Positions 10,021 to 22,690 of a stretch of 64,000 nucleotides of DNA are shown piece after piece. Made by a program: the position numbers and the translations under genes. A model generated the notes under the pieces. It did not search any database, was not told the DNA's origin, and was given only the letters and a program-made list of their open reading frames with translations. The stretch spans positions 178,834 to 242,833 of the forward strand of contig LUCM01002934.1 in assembly GCA_008360955.1 (NCBI GenBank), in the 5' to 3' direction. Source of the DNA: Fasciolopsis buskii (Eukaryota > Platyhelminthes > Trematoda > Plagiorchiida > Fasciolidae). The stretch's first letter is position 1. Each line of letters starts with the position of its first letter.

Positions 10021-13000
10021 GGAGGATTGCAACCCCTGTTTTTGACCCTAAAAGATGTTTTCCAGGTTGAATAGCCAGCATTCGCTCAGCCCCATCCACT
10101 AGCAATGTTGTGGTAATCAGCCCTCTAATCCCTATGTTCACGTGCATCATTTTTCACTGGTTTCTTTTTGACTCTTTCCGAAACGGACTAATGAGGGGAA
10201 GCTTTTGCTGACATCTGATATAGGCTGACTTTCCGAGTGCATCTCATTATTCTGCATCAAAATAATAGAGACAATCATTCCTAATATACCTTTATTCTGG
10301 TCTGACAAATTTGATAACAAACTGCTGCTTCTGACAGCTGCTCTTTACAAGAGTCAGTCAGACATTGCTTCGTTTGATTCACGTTCACCTCCTTCTTTTT
10401 CCAACCCCGCCTCTTTCACTGGACCAAGCCGAAATTCTCAAAATCAATATCGCCCAAAATAAACCCCAAGAATAGGATATAAATTTGCAAAATTTGTGCT
10501 GCCATCTTCCTTGCCCAGCGGACTGTGCTTCCAAAGATTTTGCGTTTCACGATTCTAGTTTCCGTTTAATATGCTACTCACCAGGCTATGCATCCCGCGA
10601 GAAACTGCCTCCAAGTTTCACCTCCTTTGATCTGTTGCGTTTTTTGGTCGTCACGCGTTATTCGGTCTACCAAGTCCAATTCGTGTTTATTCCCAAAATT
10701 CAGAAAACTTACCGAATCGGAGGACTTTCTGGTGGTGTGATCGGTCTACTTTGGTCTGCTACTTGCACATGGCGGCCTACGAGATGTGCGACGATTACAC
10801 CGATTGGCACTGACGAAAGGTTCCCTTTGGACTCAGGTACCCGGTGTGGAAATGCGTTACTATTTATGCTGTAACCAAACACATGACCCGATTTACGTAT
10901 TGCTAGCTATTGTATAGGTTCCATACCGTTTGAAAATGATCGCTCATTTTATCCTCTTTTGTTGCTATCGTCGCACTTCATGAGCATGCGCATTGCATTT
11001 TCTTGGCAATGTCCAGGAGATAAAGCATTGTTTTCGTTATTAATTTTTTAGCTGAATGTGCCGCGTCCTATGATACAAGAGCACCTAATTTACAAGGATG
11101 ATGAAAATTGGAATTCAAACCATCCCAATTAGCAACAATGTTCGAGACTTGGGTTTGAGCTAAACCTGCAGCCTCAAATTTCCAGAGCACGCAATTACTC
11201 AGGTTGCGTAAGACAATTAAATAAATGGGCTGCTGCTTGGGACCATTAAGCCGAACCAGAGTAAACCGTAAAATCTTCAACACAGACACATTAGGCCCGT
11301 TCCAGGTTATTGTTCCTTGATCTGCCCCAGCATGGGACGGGGCAATGGGCTTGAAATCGAAAACGCTGAGCGTGCATTTACAAAGCATCTAGTAATCTTT
11401 CAATCGGATCTAATTTAAAAAAAGATGTATGGTGTTGAATGTTGAACATCCGTGACCTCGGCGTGCAAAAGAAACTCAGTACTTGTAATGGTCCCACCAC
11501 CGGTAACAGTTGCATTATATCCTCTCGATTCAGAAATCAAACTAATTACACCCTTCGATAAACCAAACCCGCCGTTACAACTGACAAAGCAAGAACAGGC
11601 ATCTGCGAAAACCTCTTCATTGTTAAATATTCTTCCTCGTAGAAGTCTTTACCCCAACAGTTGCGCCTCTTAGCATCGTCTATCATCGCCTTCAAAAGCA
11701 GCTCCCTTTGCACAGAGATTTGGGCGTACGACGTTGGTTGGCGATTTCAGTAACTGCTGTGGTGCGGTCTCCAGATCTTGGACCTCAGTTGACAACACGC
11801 AATATTATGGTCCACGATAACAGAGAGAAGCTCTTCACAACTCTCACGTTTACTTTAGACACTGAATTTCATGACTTGTTCAGTTCTTAAATTACCGGTG
11901 TTTTTCGCAATCAGTTTCAATCTGGGCTTCACGTTAAGTTAGCTCCAATCCATTCAATATGCACAGATTACGCTGGTCGATGTTGGACGTTTCGTTTATG
12001 GCTTAACAGAAACTAAAGACCATTTACAGGGACAACGATTACCTGTACCATGGTTTGCTCACTAATTTTAAATGTATATATAGGTCCTTCCAAAGCTCAT
12101 GAGGCAAGTGTCAAGTGGACAATTTTCACTCCAGTGGGCAGACGCATAAGCACATAAAATTGATTTGTTGTCCTTTTTATTCAGCGAGAACTGGCAAATG
12201 TTTTCGATAACAAACCAAACGCTTTGTTTTATCTAGTGAGCAAGTATTTTGGGAGTTTATTTGACATCCACTTAGTCCGCCATATGTGTATCTTAACCAT
12301 GTTATATCACTTACTCGTTAAAAAATCAAGTGAAATTAATTCACAACACTGGCAAATTTCTTGGTAGCCATTCAGCACCATCGATATATCGTTCAGCAAT
12401 ATTTCGGCCATTTTGATCTGGCATCCGACACCCCGCAGAGAAATTGCTTTTGCTCCATACTCCGACAGTCCTTAGGATTTCGAAGGCAGTGTTCACCGGT
12501 TTGGTGCCTCATTTAGTCACCAGGCTAGGAAACAACACATGTGTTGGATAGAATCTGTATTCAGCTGGGGCAGGATTTTATATGAAGCAAACCCCCACGC
12601 AGTGCACTTTATCCGAAAAACATCGGGATGAATGGATCTCATTCTACTCAAGATAATCTGCTTATTAAATTCTGATGGAGCAAAACATGGAAAACCTTTC
12701 GGATCCACTCGTCCCTTTGTATAGCTATGCTCCAGGAATGAAGAGGATATCTCCGTTGTTGCAACGACGAAATTTCCTTCATCGGCAGTGCATTCTCTTT
12801 TTATCCGTTAGTAAAGGTGTTCTAATTTTGTGCAGGCGGGAGTGAACAACCTGGGCGAGGATAAGAGAGCGTGACAACTTTTCCGGAAAACTTTCTTTCA
12901 GAAGTGTTCATTTTGTAAATGTCTCTCAAATTACCACTTCTCATTTATTCACCAACAACATTAACGAGTCCCTTCACTAAGGCGCTCAACATTTTCTACT

Positions 13001-15432
13001 GTTGTGAAAACACTTATATTCCCTGCTCCGTAATGCAATTGATTCCTGCTCCATGGCTGGTGGAACTTGGGGCAATTAAATGCCGCCCAGTCTGTTCGGG
13101 CGATGGTGCACGAGGTGTCGGTAACAATCTGCGATAGGATTAGAGGGGAACGTCTGTCGCAAAACTTTAACTTAAGTATGATGAGTTTTGCAGTCACTTT
13201 CTAATATGATTGATTTCCTCCATGAAAGACATGCTCATGGCATATTCAGTATGATGTAAGTGGTGTACCTGTTTGGTTTGTAACGCTTGAAAAGTTTAAA
13301 CAAAATTTTAGACTGACCGGTATTCTGAAATCAGCTTCTCATCCCCCACATTGCGATACTAAGAGGTCTTACTGCCGCTTACTGCTTCACTGTCACGACA
13401 ATGATGTAAGCTATTAACGCGGTGCGCTTGAATGACATTGATGCAGGGTCAAATTTGGTGCAGAACAGGATCTCCCGTGAACAAGAATTCCCCAGTTCTT
13501 GTTCGGTCGTCGGTGTTGGATTTCAGATAACGCAAAATGCTCCAGTTAAAAAGTAATTATTTTAGCCTGTGAATACACCCGTAACCCTCGTGTGGAATGC
13601 GCGATAGGACAAGTTTCTCTTCTGAAGAAGCGAGTTTATCATCCATTGGTTTAAAATAGGATAAATCCTAGAACCTTCCAAAAGGGTTTGTGAGATTTTC
13701 GCGCCCTAGTAGGGTTTCATTTCTCATGTTCGGATGCGCTCGCCTAGACAACCAGAGTCATCTTTGTTCAACTGGACTCTTTTCAGACTTTAAACAGATG
13801 TAATGGAGGAAAGCTACAGGTAAATTCATTACATTTGCAGAGTCTTCTGTCAACCTCGTTGGTACTAAAGTCTTAAGGAAATTTACGAATACACCACAAT
13901 TCGCGGCATATATACAGTAGCGGTTAAGGGCCGTGTACTAAGTTATAATGTTTACTGTGACATTCCGATCCAAACTAGGTCTCCATGTCAAACTTAAATT
14001 GAATGACGTCGCTAAATCCTTTCACTATGATGCATGATTATATGTCAGGTATTATCTGGATAAATTTCTCTTAATATTGATCTCATCATAGTATCTTTTC
14101 TCATAGATTTCTCTACTGTTCTTGTGCGCTTACAACATAAGAGATCCTTCCGCACTATCGGTTATCACTAGAACCAGTTTCTCTCCTCACAGACCCTTCG
14201 TCCAGGGAAAAATTTGGGGTTTCTTTTGCTCTTCCTTCCCATCCATCTTACTCCTTACTCTCCTGCCTACGCGAATCTGCTAAACTTTTCTCTTGCGCAG
14301 CGAACTATTCCACACCTGGATGTTTCACATGGCCCTTGCTAACGAGAGAAAAATACGACGGTTAAGGTGACTGCGCTACACACGCAGGCCTGTGATTGAC
14401 AGCATAAGCCACCATCCTCCTTGTGTTTGCATATCCATACTCTGGAGTTCTTTAGCCCGTACATGCGAAACCCCAGATGATTGCACCATTTTGGCTCCAG
14501 CATCCCGGAACGTAGAAAAACAGACCACTCCCAGCAATTGCAAAAATGAAGGTCGGAAAAAGGAGCTAAGAAAAACACCTTTGATGGCTCAACCCTTCCT
14601 AATTTAGGGAAAAAGATCTTGACCGAAAGATTTTGAACTTACCAAGGAAACCTAACTCTGGCAGCCGAGATATTAGTCACCTTCAACAGTAGATATGTAC
14701 TCCATCAGCTCGGGCCTGACCATGCAAAAGGGGAATCTCCACGCTGTCTTTATTTGGCGGATGTGCATCTTGCTGCGTTGTGAGACGATCTGAGCATTAG
14801 CGCACCGGACCGCCCAGTTGTGCTCCACCACCCACCCCGGTAGTTCCTCACTTTGCTTCTGTTCTCTCAACCGTTCATTTGGTACGTACGCTGACGTCTA
14901 GAACAACCGCCATCCTTCTTCCTTCTTAAGTGATCAAGAACGCTTATTGAATTTGCTTTGTGATAAAAGTTGTTATTTTCCTGTTCAAATACAAGTTACT
15001 GATAACAACATTCGCATACTTCTCCCTTCATACCTCTCTATGACTTCTCGCGGCCTACTCTGCTGACGGCGACTTATTTCACTGGCGCCCTTTCCAAGCA
15101 ATCCGAAGTAGTGGCATGGGCGGTAGCTCACAGTTGATCAGTTATAACATTTTCCGTTGCATGTACAACTGGCCCCTAAACCAGACGAGTTCCGAAAACA
15201 GGGCACAGAATGAATCTTATTCCTTGACACTTATGCTAGCCATCCAATCAGATCATTGAGGCCCATGTCAGCGGGATATCGAAGGTTGACCGGAAAACGC
15301 GTTATAATAAGGACCATGCAGCCTAGGAGTGATTGAGCAGTGCACCTAATAGTAAGTAGGCGGATGCAAAGTTTGCAGCATTTACCCATTCACTGCAAGA
15401 CGACGTCCTTTTGCGCAATTCGAGATAATCAT
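10021..15432. other. 5.4 kb without a recognised gene
   Basis: Both strands were read for RT, integrase, transposase and common domain motifs without success. The longest frame, 10,485-10,874 (+), has no recognisable pattern, nor has 11,068-11,388 (-). It could hold decayed elements of other families or unspliced intron sequence. Confidence 0.4.
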
Positions 15433-16206
15433 ACGGAATTCAAAATTCTCGCAGGAATCTAGCCGTTATCACGCTTTCCCCGTAGAACCAACTAGAACAA
15501 ATTCCGGACCGCCCCCTCTCTCCTCCTCCGGGTCTTCTCCATGCTTGCCACTGTTCACAGTACCTATTCACCGGCTTACAGAAAGTGCAGATGCAACACA
15601 GACACTGTCGCCGACAGCTTTACTCAGCATATGCGCTGGGTATTTGTCCCTGCTAGAGAGCTGCTAGCCAGATCTCTTGCTTCAGTACCGACCCGTTTAA
15701 ATGAAAGGCAAACCAAACCACGCCAATGACCGCCCTGAGTACCTCTTCCGCGTTGGGCTATTATAACCTGCCGCGGTACCACTGGAATGGCGTGCACTCT
15801 TCTAATTTCCAGACCCCTACTGCCGCAGAACACCAAAACCTCCAACATTAAAGATGAAAATACGGAATCATTCTTGGTAAATGCATTTAAGGACTGCTTT
15901 TAATTCTTACAAAAACTCGTCTTCTTCCCATCACACTACACAAGTTACTCCGTCCCCAGCCACACGAGTTCAGTAAATACTCTTGGAAGTCCCATTTTCT
16001 CTTGATCCACAATTCTTCATAAAATTTCATCCCATTGGTATTCTGGAGCTACCTTGACTGTTTCTTTGGGATTTAACCAGATCTGTCGTCCAGTTTCTTG
16101 CACTTAAGGCTCTCCAGTTGTTTGCATTTTACAACGAGGAAGAACAAATTTTGCTGTTTCATTGGCCATTGTCAAGTAAAATGATTTTCATTAGACACCG
16201 GATCAT
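15433..16206 (+). repeat. CR1-type endonuclease fragment, duplicated (copy 1)
   Basis: This block of about 774 bp recurs at 33,728-34,501 with only a handful of changes. Split reading frames suggest a CR1 endonuclease: N-T-D-T-V-A-D-S with V-P-A-R-E nearby (15,594-15,660), and later F-L-V-N-A-F-K-D-C-F (15,873-15,902). Both copies carry the same stops, so the source was already broken. It has neither RT nor 3' tail. Similarity at the left edge fades over about 30 bp; the right edge is abrupt at GGATCAT. Confidence 0.6.
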
Positions 16207-16449
16207 CCGGTCGTTTCTAGGCACGTGCTGGGTTTTTGGTGCGAGGTCTCGTGTTTTCCTTTGGTTGCCATGAGGACCTTTTTGCTTACCGGGAGTCGGC
16301 GCACGAGGTTTTTTGCCGCATCAAAGCGTTTCCACCCTTCTGCAGGGGCAGCGCATGGAAAAAATGCATTGGCGACCGAACAGGCAATGCAGATCATTTA
16401 ATTTGGCACAGGATTAAAGTGACTCAAATGGCAAGCTAGCGTCTGTAGA

Positions 16450-16735
16450 ACGGATTGTCCTACCGCGAATATCGTATTACGTTTGATTGCCCTTAACCGT
16501 TGTGACCACGTGTGCGTCGCTGTCACTCGGCCCGGTAAAACTGCAATACTTGCAACCTGATCGGTACAAGCAAAAGTCAGTGGGAATGGACAGCAGATTC
16601 AATATATTTGGACAGAAGCGTGCTAGCAAAGCGTGCGCGAGTTACGTGCAAGTGGCGGCCGAGCTTTGCGGTCAACCTTTGGTCAAATAAGCTCTCTCGA
16701 AGAACAAATCCAAGTTCCGCTACACGTCCAGAATT
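16450..16735 (+). repeat. R1 dispersed repeat, copy 3
   Basis: Colinear with copy 1 across its whole length (TGTCCTACCGCGAATATCGTATTACG start, GAACAAATCCAAGTTCCGCTACA end), with no gypsy coding sequence beside it. It stands alone, as a solo long terminal repeat would. Confidence 0.6.
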
Positions 16736-17199
16736 TTTCTGATGGGACATTCTAGGACTGGCGTGCACCTCTGCGGTTGCTGTCCCCTTCTTACATCCTT
16801 GGGGATTCAGAGCGACTTGACTTTCGCTGCTAGGAAAAAAGGATGCGGTTCATCCTATCCGTAATATGAGAGACGAATACTAAGAGGGCATTCCATTATA
16901 CGCTCGATATGCTCTTTTCGCCCGCGCTGATATGTACACTAAACAATGCCCTTCCCCGGCTCTCCACCATGTATTGGCTGATTACTGGTATTAATACACC
17001 ATCTCGAGGAATAGGTCACAATATTGTTTGTGTAGATTTTTGAAGTTCTTAACTGATTGTGAAGTGACCACCTTGTTTAATCTGTTAACCTGGTTAGCTG
17101 CCCCGTTGCAGAAGTTGGCTTTCACCTGCAGCCTGCTACATATGAAGGAGTTTAGCTGGAACAGTTGGTGGGCGGCGTGACTCTTGCTGGCCGCACGAC

Positions 17200-17807
17200 C
17201 GCAGCGGCGCTATACCAAGACTACTATTTCAGATTGGCCTCAGACTTTAGTAGTGCAACCCATATGTAGGGCTGACTGGAGATCATTATAAGTCTTTTAA
17301 CTAACCCTTTTGCCAATGACTGGATCTTAAATCCCCAAGGGAAAGCGCCTCAAAAGGTGAATACTTGGCTGATTTTCTCGTGCCTTGGGGTAGGCCGTCA
17401 TCGGCAGCTCTTTCAAGGCTGCTGCGTACTGACTCACCGTCTCGGAGAGCTGTTGCCTCCGCTCAGTTTTTTGCTGCGACAGTCGTATCGAACCCGTGTC
17501 ATGCAAGTGGTGCCTACGATGTTTTATGGACTTGCCGCAATCCTGCAGTAGGCTTGCTGCATCATAATATGGAAAGACAAGAACGCTGTGCTGGGATGTG
17601 CTGGAGGAATGCTTTCGCTCGGGATGCCTGCAAAGTGAACTCTTCAGAAGACGAAAATGCCTCCGGAGCGGGAGGTTTTGACCAGATGTCCACCGCTGTA
17701 GAAGTTGACTCTTGTTTTGCCCAGAAATCGAGTTTTAAAGGAAGGGCTTGAGGGATGCAGTTTTCGGTATTTGACACAAAGCGTTCAACAGCGTCTTTTT
17801 TCGTCAT
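17200..17807 (-). pseudogene. Possible Ty3/gypsy Gag fragment
   Basis: The minus strand reads P-P-A-P-E-A-F-S-S-S-E-E-F then A-K-A-F-L-Q-H-I-P-A-Q. After a frame change it gives R-Q-Q-L-S-E-T-V-S-Q-Y-A-A-A-L-K-E-L, which resembles the capsid pattern (P-x-F-x-x-x-E-x-F, F-L-x-x-I-P, and x-E-S/T-V-x-x-Y-x-x-x-L-x-x-L) of gypsy Gag. No zinc knuckle, protease or RT follows. The call is by general pattern and could be wrong. Confidence 0.45.
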
Positions 17808-17889
17808 CTTTCTGGTCCCCCACGCAGTCCTTTGATGGGACCAACCAAATCGTGATCAGATACACATCTCAAACCCATTGTATCTTCTA

Positions 17890-18072
17890 TCCACTTTTAT
17901 TTTTATCTTTCAATTCTTTTATTAATAAAATAACAATGTACATCATTTCTCAGGGAGGAGGCCGCGGCCAAAAAAGGCTGCCAAGTAGTGAAGTTGACCA
18001 GCGGTGGGAGGATTCGAACCCGCGAACTTCACATCCAAATGCCACGATTTTACCTGCTTGGTCACCGCCGTT
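17890..18072 (-). mobile_element. tRNA-derived SINE
   Basis: The head, 18,069-18,000 on the minus strand, is tRNA-like: a 7-bp acceptor stem GGCGGTG/CACCGCT with one G-T pair, an A-box-like start (GTGACCAAGCAGGTA) and a B box GGTTCGAATCC (18,010-18,020). It is followed by a body (TTGGCAGCC...GGCCGCGGCC) and an A+T-rich tail with AATAAAAG and AAAATAAAAG. The anticodon arm does not fold well. A 5'-truncated relative interrupts the gypsy integrase at 3.9-4.0 kb. The internal promoter boxes suggest RNA polymerase III transcription. Confidence 0.7.
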
Positions 18073-18959
18073 TTAACCATTTTTTACCACGTTCGTTGTG
18101 CTTACCTGTGTGGTTAGTGTACTGATTGTGTGAATTCCCCTCGTCTTTTTGTTGAGACATCGCCCTGTTAGGTTACCCTTATGAATATCCACTTGTTTCT
18201 ATAGACTTGTGGTTCTTGTGCGTGACCCGATCGACTGAAATCAGGTTAACGAGAATCACCTATGGGGACCGACCATACAAGGACGATCGGTCCACACGCG
18301 GAAATCACAAGATGACAGAAGCCTAGGAGTGTTTATTCAGCGAACCCTGATGGACAGCGTCCCAGCCAATTGATAGGAGAAGCCACAAGCAGTAAGCAAA
18401 CGTACGCAAACTGGGCATATCTTAATGCATGATGTCCAGCCATGATACCGAGAGTTCATAACCTCCGGAAATGAGAGGACCGGACGTTTAACGACACTAG
18501 ACTATCTTTCAAAACGGTATCGGGCCGAATGCTGCGGACACCGAGTGATTTTACTCAACTTGGTGTGAAAATCAATGCTGGTGATTATTCTGATAGCCCA
18601 ATGTTCAACCAGGCCAAATTATGCTCATTTGCCCGTTCTGCCAAGCGCCTAGTTTTGTTGCTTCCATGCACATTCCCATAGGATCAGGTGAACGAGTATA
18701 CACCAAAGGGAACAGCAGCGTTGAACTTCATTACTATACTCGGAATCACAAGAGCGGTCGACTTGAAAAGAACCTGGAGCTTTGCAACATGGGTCCTTCA
18801 AGTTTCCCTTACTAGGCGGAGCTGTAAGTTTTCTGCTGTGATATCTTTAATTAATCACTAAGGCCTGCCTAGTTCACTCCACCTGTTCAAGAGAGGCCAC
18901 TCATTTTTTTGTTTAAGAGCTTCATCCGAATCGCATATTGATCATTCATATTCCCAGCT
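18073..18959. other. No feature recognised
   Basis: Lies between the SINE and the readable part of the RTE copy. The left part of that RTE copy (endonuclease start) may extend into it but could not be read. Confidence 0.4.
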
Positions 18960-21797
18960 TTGCTTCATTAATTCCGACCAGTCAGCCTGTTCTCCTATCC
19001 CATTTGGTAGTGGTCATTCAGTGGGATGTTACGTTGTGCTGTTCTGCATGAGTTCTGTGGTACTACTGGCACGATTTCTCTAGTATCCGCTTGCTCCATA
19101 TTTCACCGAAATTCAAACATCTTCATGCACAAGTTGGCAAACTTAAGAGACCCGAAGCTTGTTTAGCTGGGCGCTTCGTCTTGCCTGTTCAGTGAACGGA
19201 TAACAGGGGAGACTTCTCCAATTTTGCGTACATAATAATCTGTGCCTATCTATTACAAAGTTCCGAGACAATTCTTGTCGCATAGCGACATGGCGTACTG
19301 ACGTGACAGGTGGTCTGGATCGGATCGACTATATTGCAGTTAGCTGCCGTTGTCGCAGTTCTGTCCATAACTGTAGATCGTACTGTAACACTAACGTTTA
19401 TTTAGACCGTGCGTTAGTTTTAATACGATTTTCGCTGCAGCTCAACGGCCATCGACGTGGACCACAAGCAAGATTGGCTGTCGAACGCCTGTGTGACTTG
19501 GCTGTTTGCAACAGCCATGAAAAAATCTATCTGATGAACTAAGAACTTCGACGAGCAGTGGAGTCAAATCAAGCAAGCAATGCATTTGGCAGCAGATTTT
19601 GCCTGTGGTCCTGGGTCTAGCGTTCATCAAAGACACTGGATCTCGCAAGGGCCGCTGAGTCTAATGGAGCAAAAATGCTAGCTCCTAACTTCAAGGAAGT
19701 GAATAAGATGCATCGACAGCTGTAGCGTCAATTGGCGACAAGCCTTAAGAATAACCGTGTGAACCGGTGAATGGTTAAGGTAGCCGAAGAGATGGAAATA
19801 GCGGCCGCTTCAGGTAACAGCGAAAGACTGTTCAAGCTTATACGCGACACTGGTGGGTAGCGAACTTCCGTTGGTGACGTCGAGTGTGCGATAGGAACGG
19901 AGCTCATCCATGATTAACAACAAAGGGTGAACCGTTGGGCTGAGCACCCCAGCGATCAGTTTAGCTAGCCACACGCTAACATATTTAGTTCAGCATCTGC
20001 AGCTGGGAATTTTTGGGAGGTGTCAGTTGATCCCCCAAAGGAAGTGGAGGTGCGATGGAATATTCGGCTTCTGAAAAAGGGAAAAGTTGCCAGTCCCGAC
20101 GACTTTCTCCCTTTTATTTCCAAATAGGGTGGGGAAGCTCTGGTGAAACCACTTACCTCCTTGCTTCATGATATTTGGAACGAGGAGCCTATTGCGGTAT
20201 CCTGGGGTAAGCCACTGATTGCACCCATTTTTAAATCGGGCATACGGAATGACTGTAGCAACTATCGTGACATTAGTTTAATTCCAGTAGTTACTGAGGT
20301 CTTAGGTTCCATGATGCTGTGCCGTTTGACACCGATTCGCGAGAGTAATAACCGCCAACAACAGACCGGATTTCTTCCAGGTCGAGGTGGCATCGACCAG
20401 ATATTCACTCTCCGACAGATACGCGAAACGCGCCACACGCACCGGCGCCTTACGATCGTAGTCTTCCTTGACTTGAAAGGTGCTTTCGACTTCGTGGATC
20501 GACCAGCACTACTCAATGCTCTCCACCGGAAGGGTATGCCAACTAAGTTTGTGAACCTGTTGCGAGCATTGTACTCGCATGCGTTAGGGTATACGATGAA
20601 CTGTCAAGTCTATTCGAAACGACTAGTGGCCTTCGACAAGGGTGTCCCCTCCCTTCACTCCTGTTCACCTTCGTCATGGACCAGGTGATGGAAGATGCTC
20701 CATGAGGTTCTCTGAATGTAGGAGTGGACCTGGAAAACTCAGGGAATATGTGCGACCTGGATTACGCAGATGACGTTGTGTGCCTGTTTGAATCGGCGGA
20801 TCGTGTATAACGTGCACCAGATAGATTCTCGAGGTTTGTTGCTCGGTTTGGCGTGTGCTTTGCACCTTCGAATTGCAAAATGCCGTTAAAGAACTGGATT
20901 ACAACAGTGCCGAAATTGGTATTAGATAGGGAAGGACTAACGAATGTGGACCGTTTCACATAACTTGCTAGCTGTCTGTCGGACGACGGCAGCTCAGCAG
21001 TGGAGACAAACACATTTATATTGCGTATGTCGGAGGTCCGAGCAACTTACACTGAAATGAACGCTTTGTGGCGTCGGCGTGATATTTTACGGAAGTTGAA
21101 GAGTCGTGTATGCTGTACTGCAAAGCGGTCAGTTCCGTTTTATGGTTGGATTGTGTGTGTGGGAGATGTTTATTGGTCAGAGGTTTTCGACCACAGATAT
21201 CTACATAGTATGGCTAGGATTGGATGGAGTGACCGGGTGAGTAATTTGGAGGTGAGGAATCTAATACTAAATACCGGATCTGAGAACCCCTTATGTGGGC
21301 GTATGGAACTTAATAGACTGTGCTAGTTGGGTTACTTGCTGCGTATGGCGAACATTCTTCTATCATACCCTGCCCTGTTTTGCGTTATTCCCAAGAAGTG
21401 GGAGAGTCCATGTGGAGGTCAACAGATGACGTGGCAACGTGGAATGAGAAAACGTGCGACGAACTTAGGTGAAGTAAGTGTCTTCCGTCTTGTTCGTTTG
21501 GGTCCGAAAGACTCGTCAACTAGGTGGCGGGAGACACTGAATGACGTGGCAACGATCAGTGAACAGCGGTGATCGTGCTGTCATTTTCTATCGAACCAGA
21601 ATAATTGAAAACTGCGTTTGTACAGTTAGACTGTGTTCCATGTGTTGGCTAATTTGGAACTCTCATCTTTTCCCATCTCTGTAGGTCCACTCACTGTTCC
21701 TCTTAGATATTCGATTTAATAAAGAAAACCGTAACCGTGGGAAAAATTCAGCAAACAGGGAGGCTTGCCTTACCGTTTAACGCTGAATGATGATGAT
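18960..21797 (+). mobile_element. RTE-like non-LTR retrotransposon, decayed copy
   Basis: Same family as the two RTE copies at 48.7-56.7 kb. Endonuclease remnant near 19,120-19,400 (H-A-Q-V-G-K-L), then linker (19,440-19,740: R-L-A-V-E-R-L and A-A-D-F-A-C-G-P-G-S), and RT from 20,143 (I-A-P-I-F-K-S-G, L-P-G-R-G-G-I-D-Q-I-F-T-L-R-Q, L-D-L-K-G-A-F-D-F-V-D-R-P). The catalytic YADD is at 20,763-20,774 in another frame. C-terminal region to 21,572, conserved 3' UTR, and an ATGATGATGATG end at 21,786-21,797. Many stops; inactive. The 5' edge is approximate. Confidence 0.8.
20143..21572 (+). pseudogene. RTE reverse transcriptase and C-terminal region, frameshifted
   Basis: The first 181 codons are open to 20,688 and hold the first catalytic Asp in L-D-L-K-G-A-F-D. 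Later parts need other frames: YADD at 20,763-20,774, then 21,000-21,326 (W-S-D-R-V-S-N-L-E-V-R-N-L-I-L), a TAG stop, and 21,327-21,572 (M-T-W-Q-R-G-M-R-K). The TAG falls on the codon where related elements have Trp before L-G-H-V-L-R-M. Confidence 0.75.
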
Positions 21798-22411
21798 GTT
21801 CCAATGCTCGGAGTCCGTGGCCGATCAATCAGTCCATGGGCTTCTTGGTGATAGTCTACCGATTTGGGACACATCGCCCCAGAGATAGTCTTAGGGCATG
21901 GTTACCGGTGACTCACCAGGCGTTCATTCTTATTTCGGCAAAACTGTGACACGCTGGTCTATACATTCCCGTTCATTGGAAGAATCCATTTGATGGCCGT
22001 TTGCTCCAAAAGATCTCATCCGTCTATTCGGGAGTATAGTGTGCCAATGTATTCTGCTACGTCATTTTTGTCTCAGAACCTCAGCTGGGCAAGTGGCTCA
22101 TTTCGAGTAACACTATCGGCTTCGTAAGTCTCCATTTTCGTCGGAGAATGCTGTATTTTTGATTGGTCACCGTCCCACAGTGCTATTTTTGGATGAATTA
22201 TACTTTTCAACATTCATTTCAATTTCAAGCAAGTTTGACAGCAGAAAGTATCCGGAGCAAGTCAAACAGAAAGTTCAGAGCCAAGAAAAGAAATAAGTCA
22301 CTGATAACAATGAAAGAGGAATTGCAAAATGTTTCAGAGCTAGATGTCAAACTTATAAGGTTTCCGTTTGTAACACGTGACGCACTGGAAACTGCTGCAT
22401 CGACTAAATCA
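21798..22411. other. No feature recognised
   Basis: Sequence after the RTE 3' end. A Lys/Arg-rich open frame starts at 22,163 and runs into the AAT microsatellite; it has no known motif. Confidence 0.4.
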
Positions 22412-22450
22412 CGCAATAATAATAATGATCATGATAATAATAATAATACT
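22412..22450. repeat. AAT-type microsatellite
   Basis: Interrupted run of AAT/AATAAT units (ATAATAATAATGATCATGAT then AATAATAATAAT). It marks the left edge of a pair of similar 90-100 bp segments. Confidence 0.8.
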
Positions 22451-22690
22451 GTGTATTTCTCGATTTGCGAGATGCGTGCGCAAGGCAAGTTCAAGTTTTC
22501 ACATAGATGATGCACAGGAAACACGAATAACATAAATCGAAGTGAGAGGGGGTCAGAGCAAAATTAAATAACTTGAAAGGTTTGTTTGTTTTTGTATATT
22601 TCTCGACATACGAGAGACCTACGCAAGGCAAGATCAAAATTGGGCAAAGAAGGCACAGTGCAGACACGAAAAACAGAAACCAAACATACA
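22445..22690 (+). repeat. Imperfect direct repeat of about 95 bp
   Basis: 22,450-22,545 and 22,592-22,690 share GTATTTCTCGA, ACGAGA or GCGAGA, ACGCAAGGCAAG or GCGCAAGGCAAG, GCACAG, ACACGAA and a final AAAC/AAATC A-rich part in the same order and spacing. This suggests two related short elements or an old tandem duplication. Confidence 0.55.

Noticed and set aside
10485..10874. 129-codon plus-strand frame as a gene
   Set aside because: No recognisable motif, no splice context, and it is not repeated elsewhere in the window; too weak to call.
18000..18069. Functional tRNA gene on the minus strand
   Set aside because: The acceptor stem and B box are good, but the anticodon arm and T stem do not pair properly, and a SINE body and tail follow directly.
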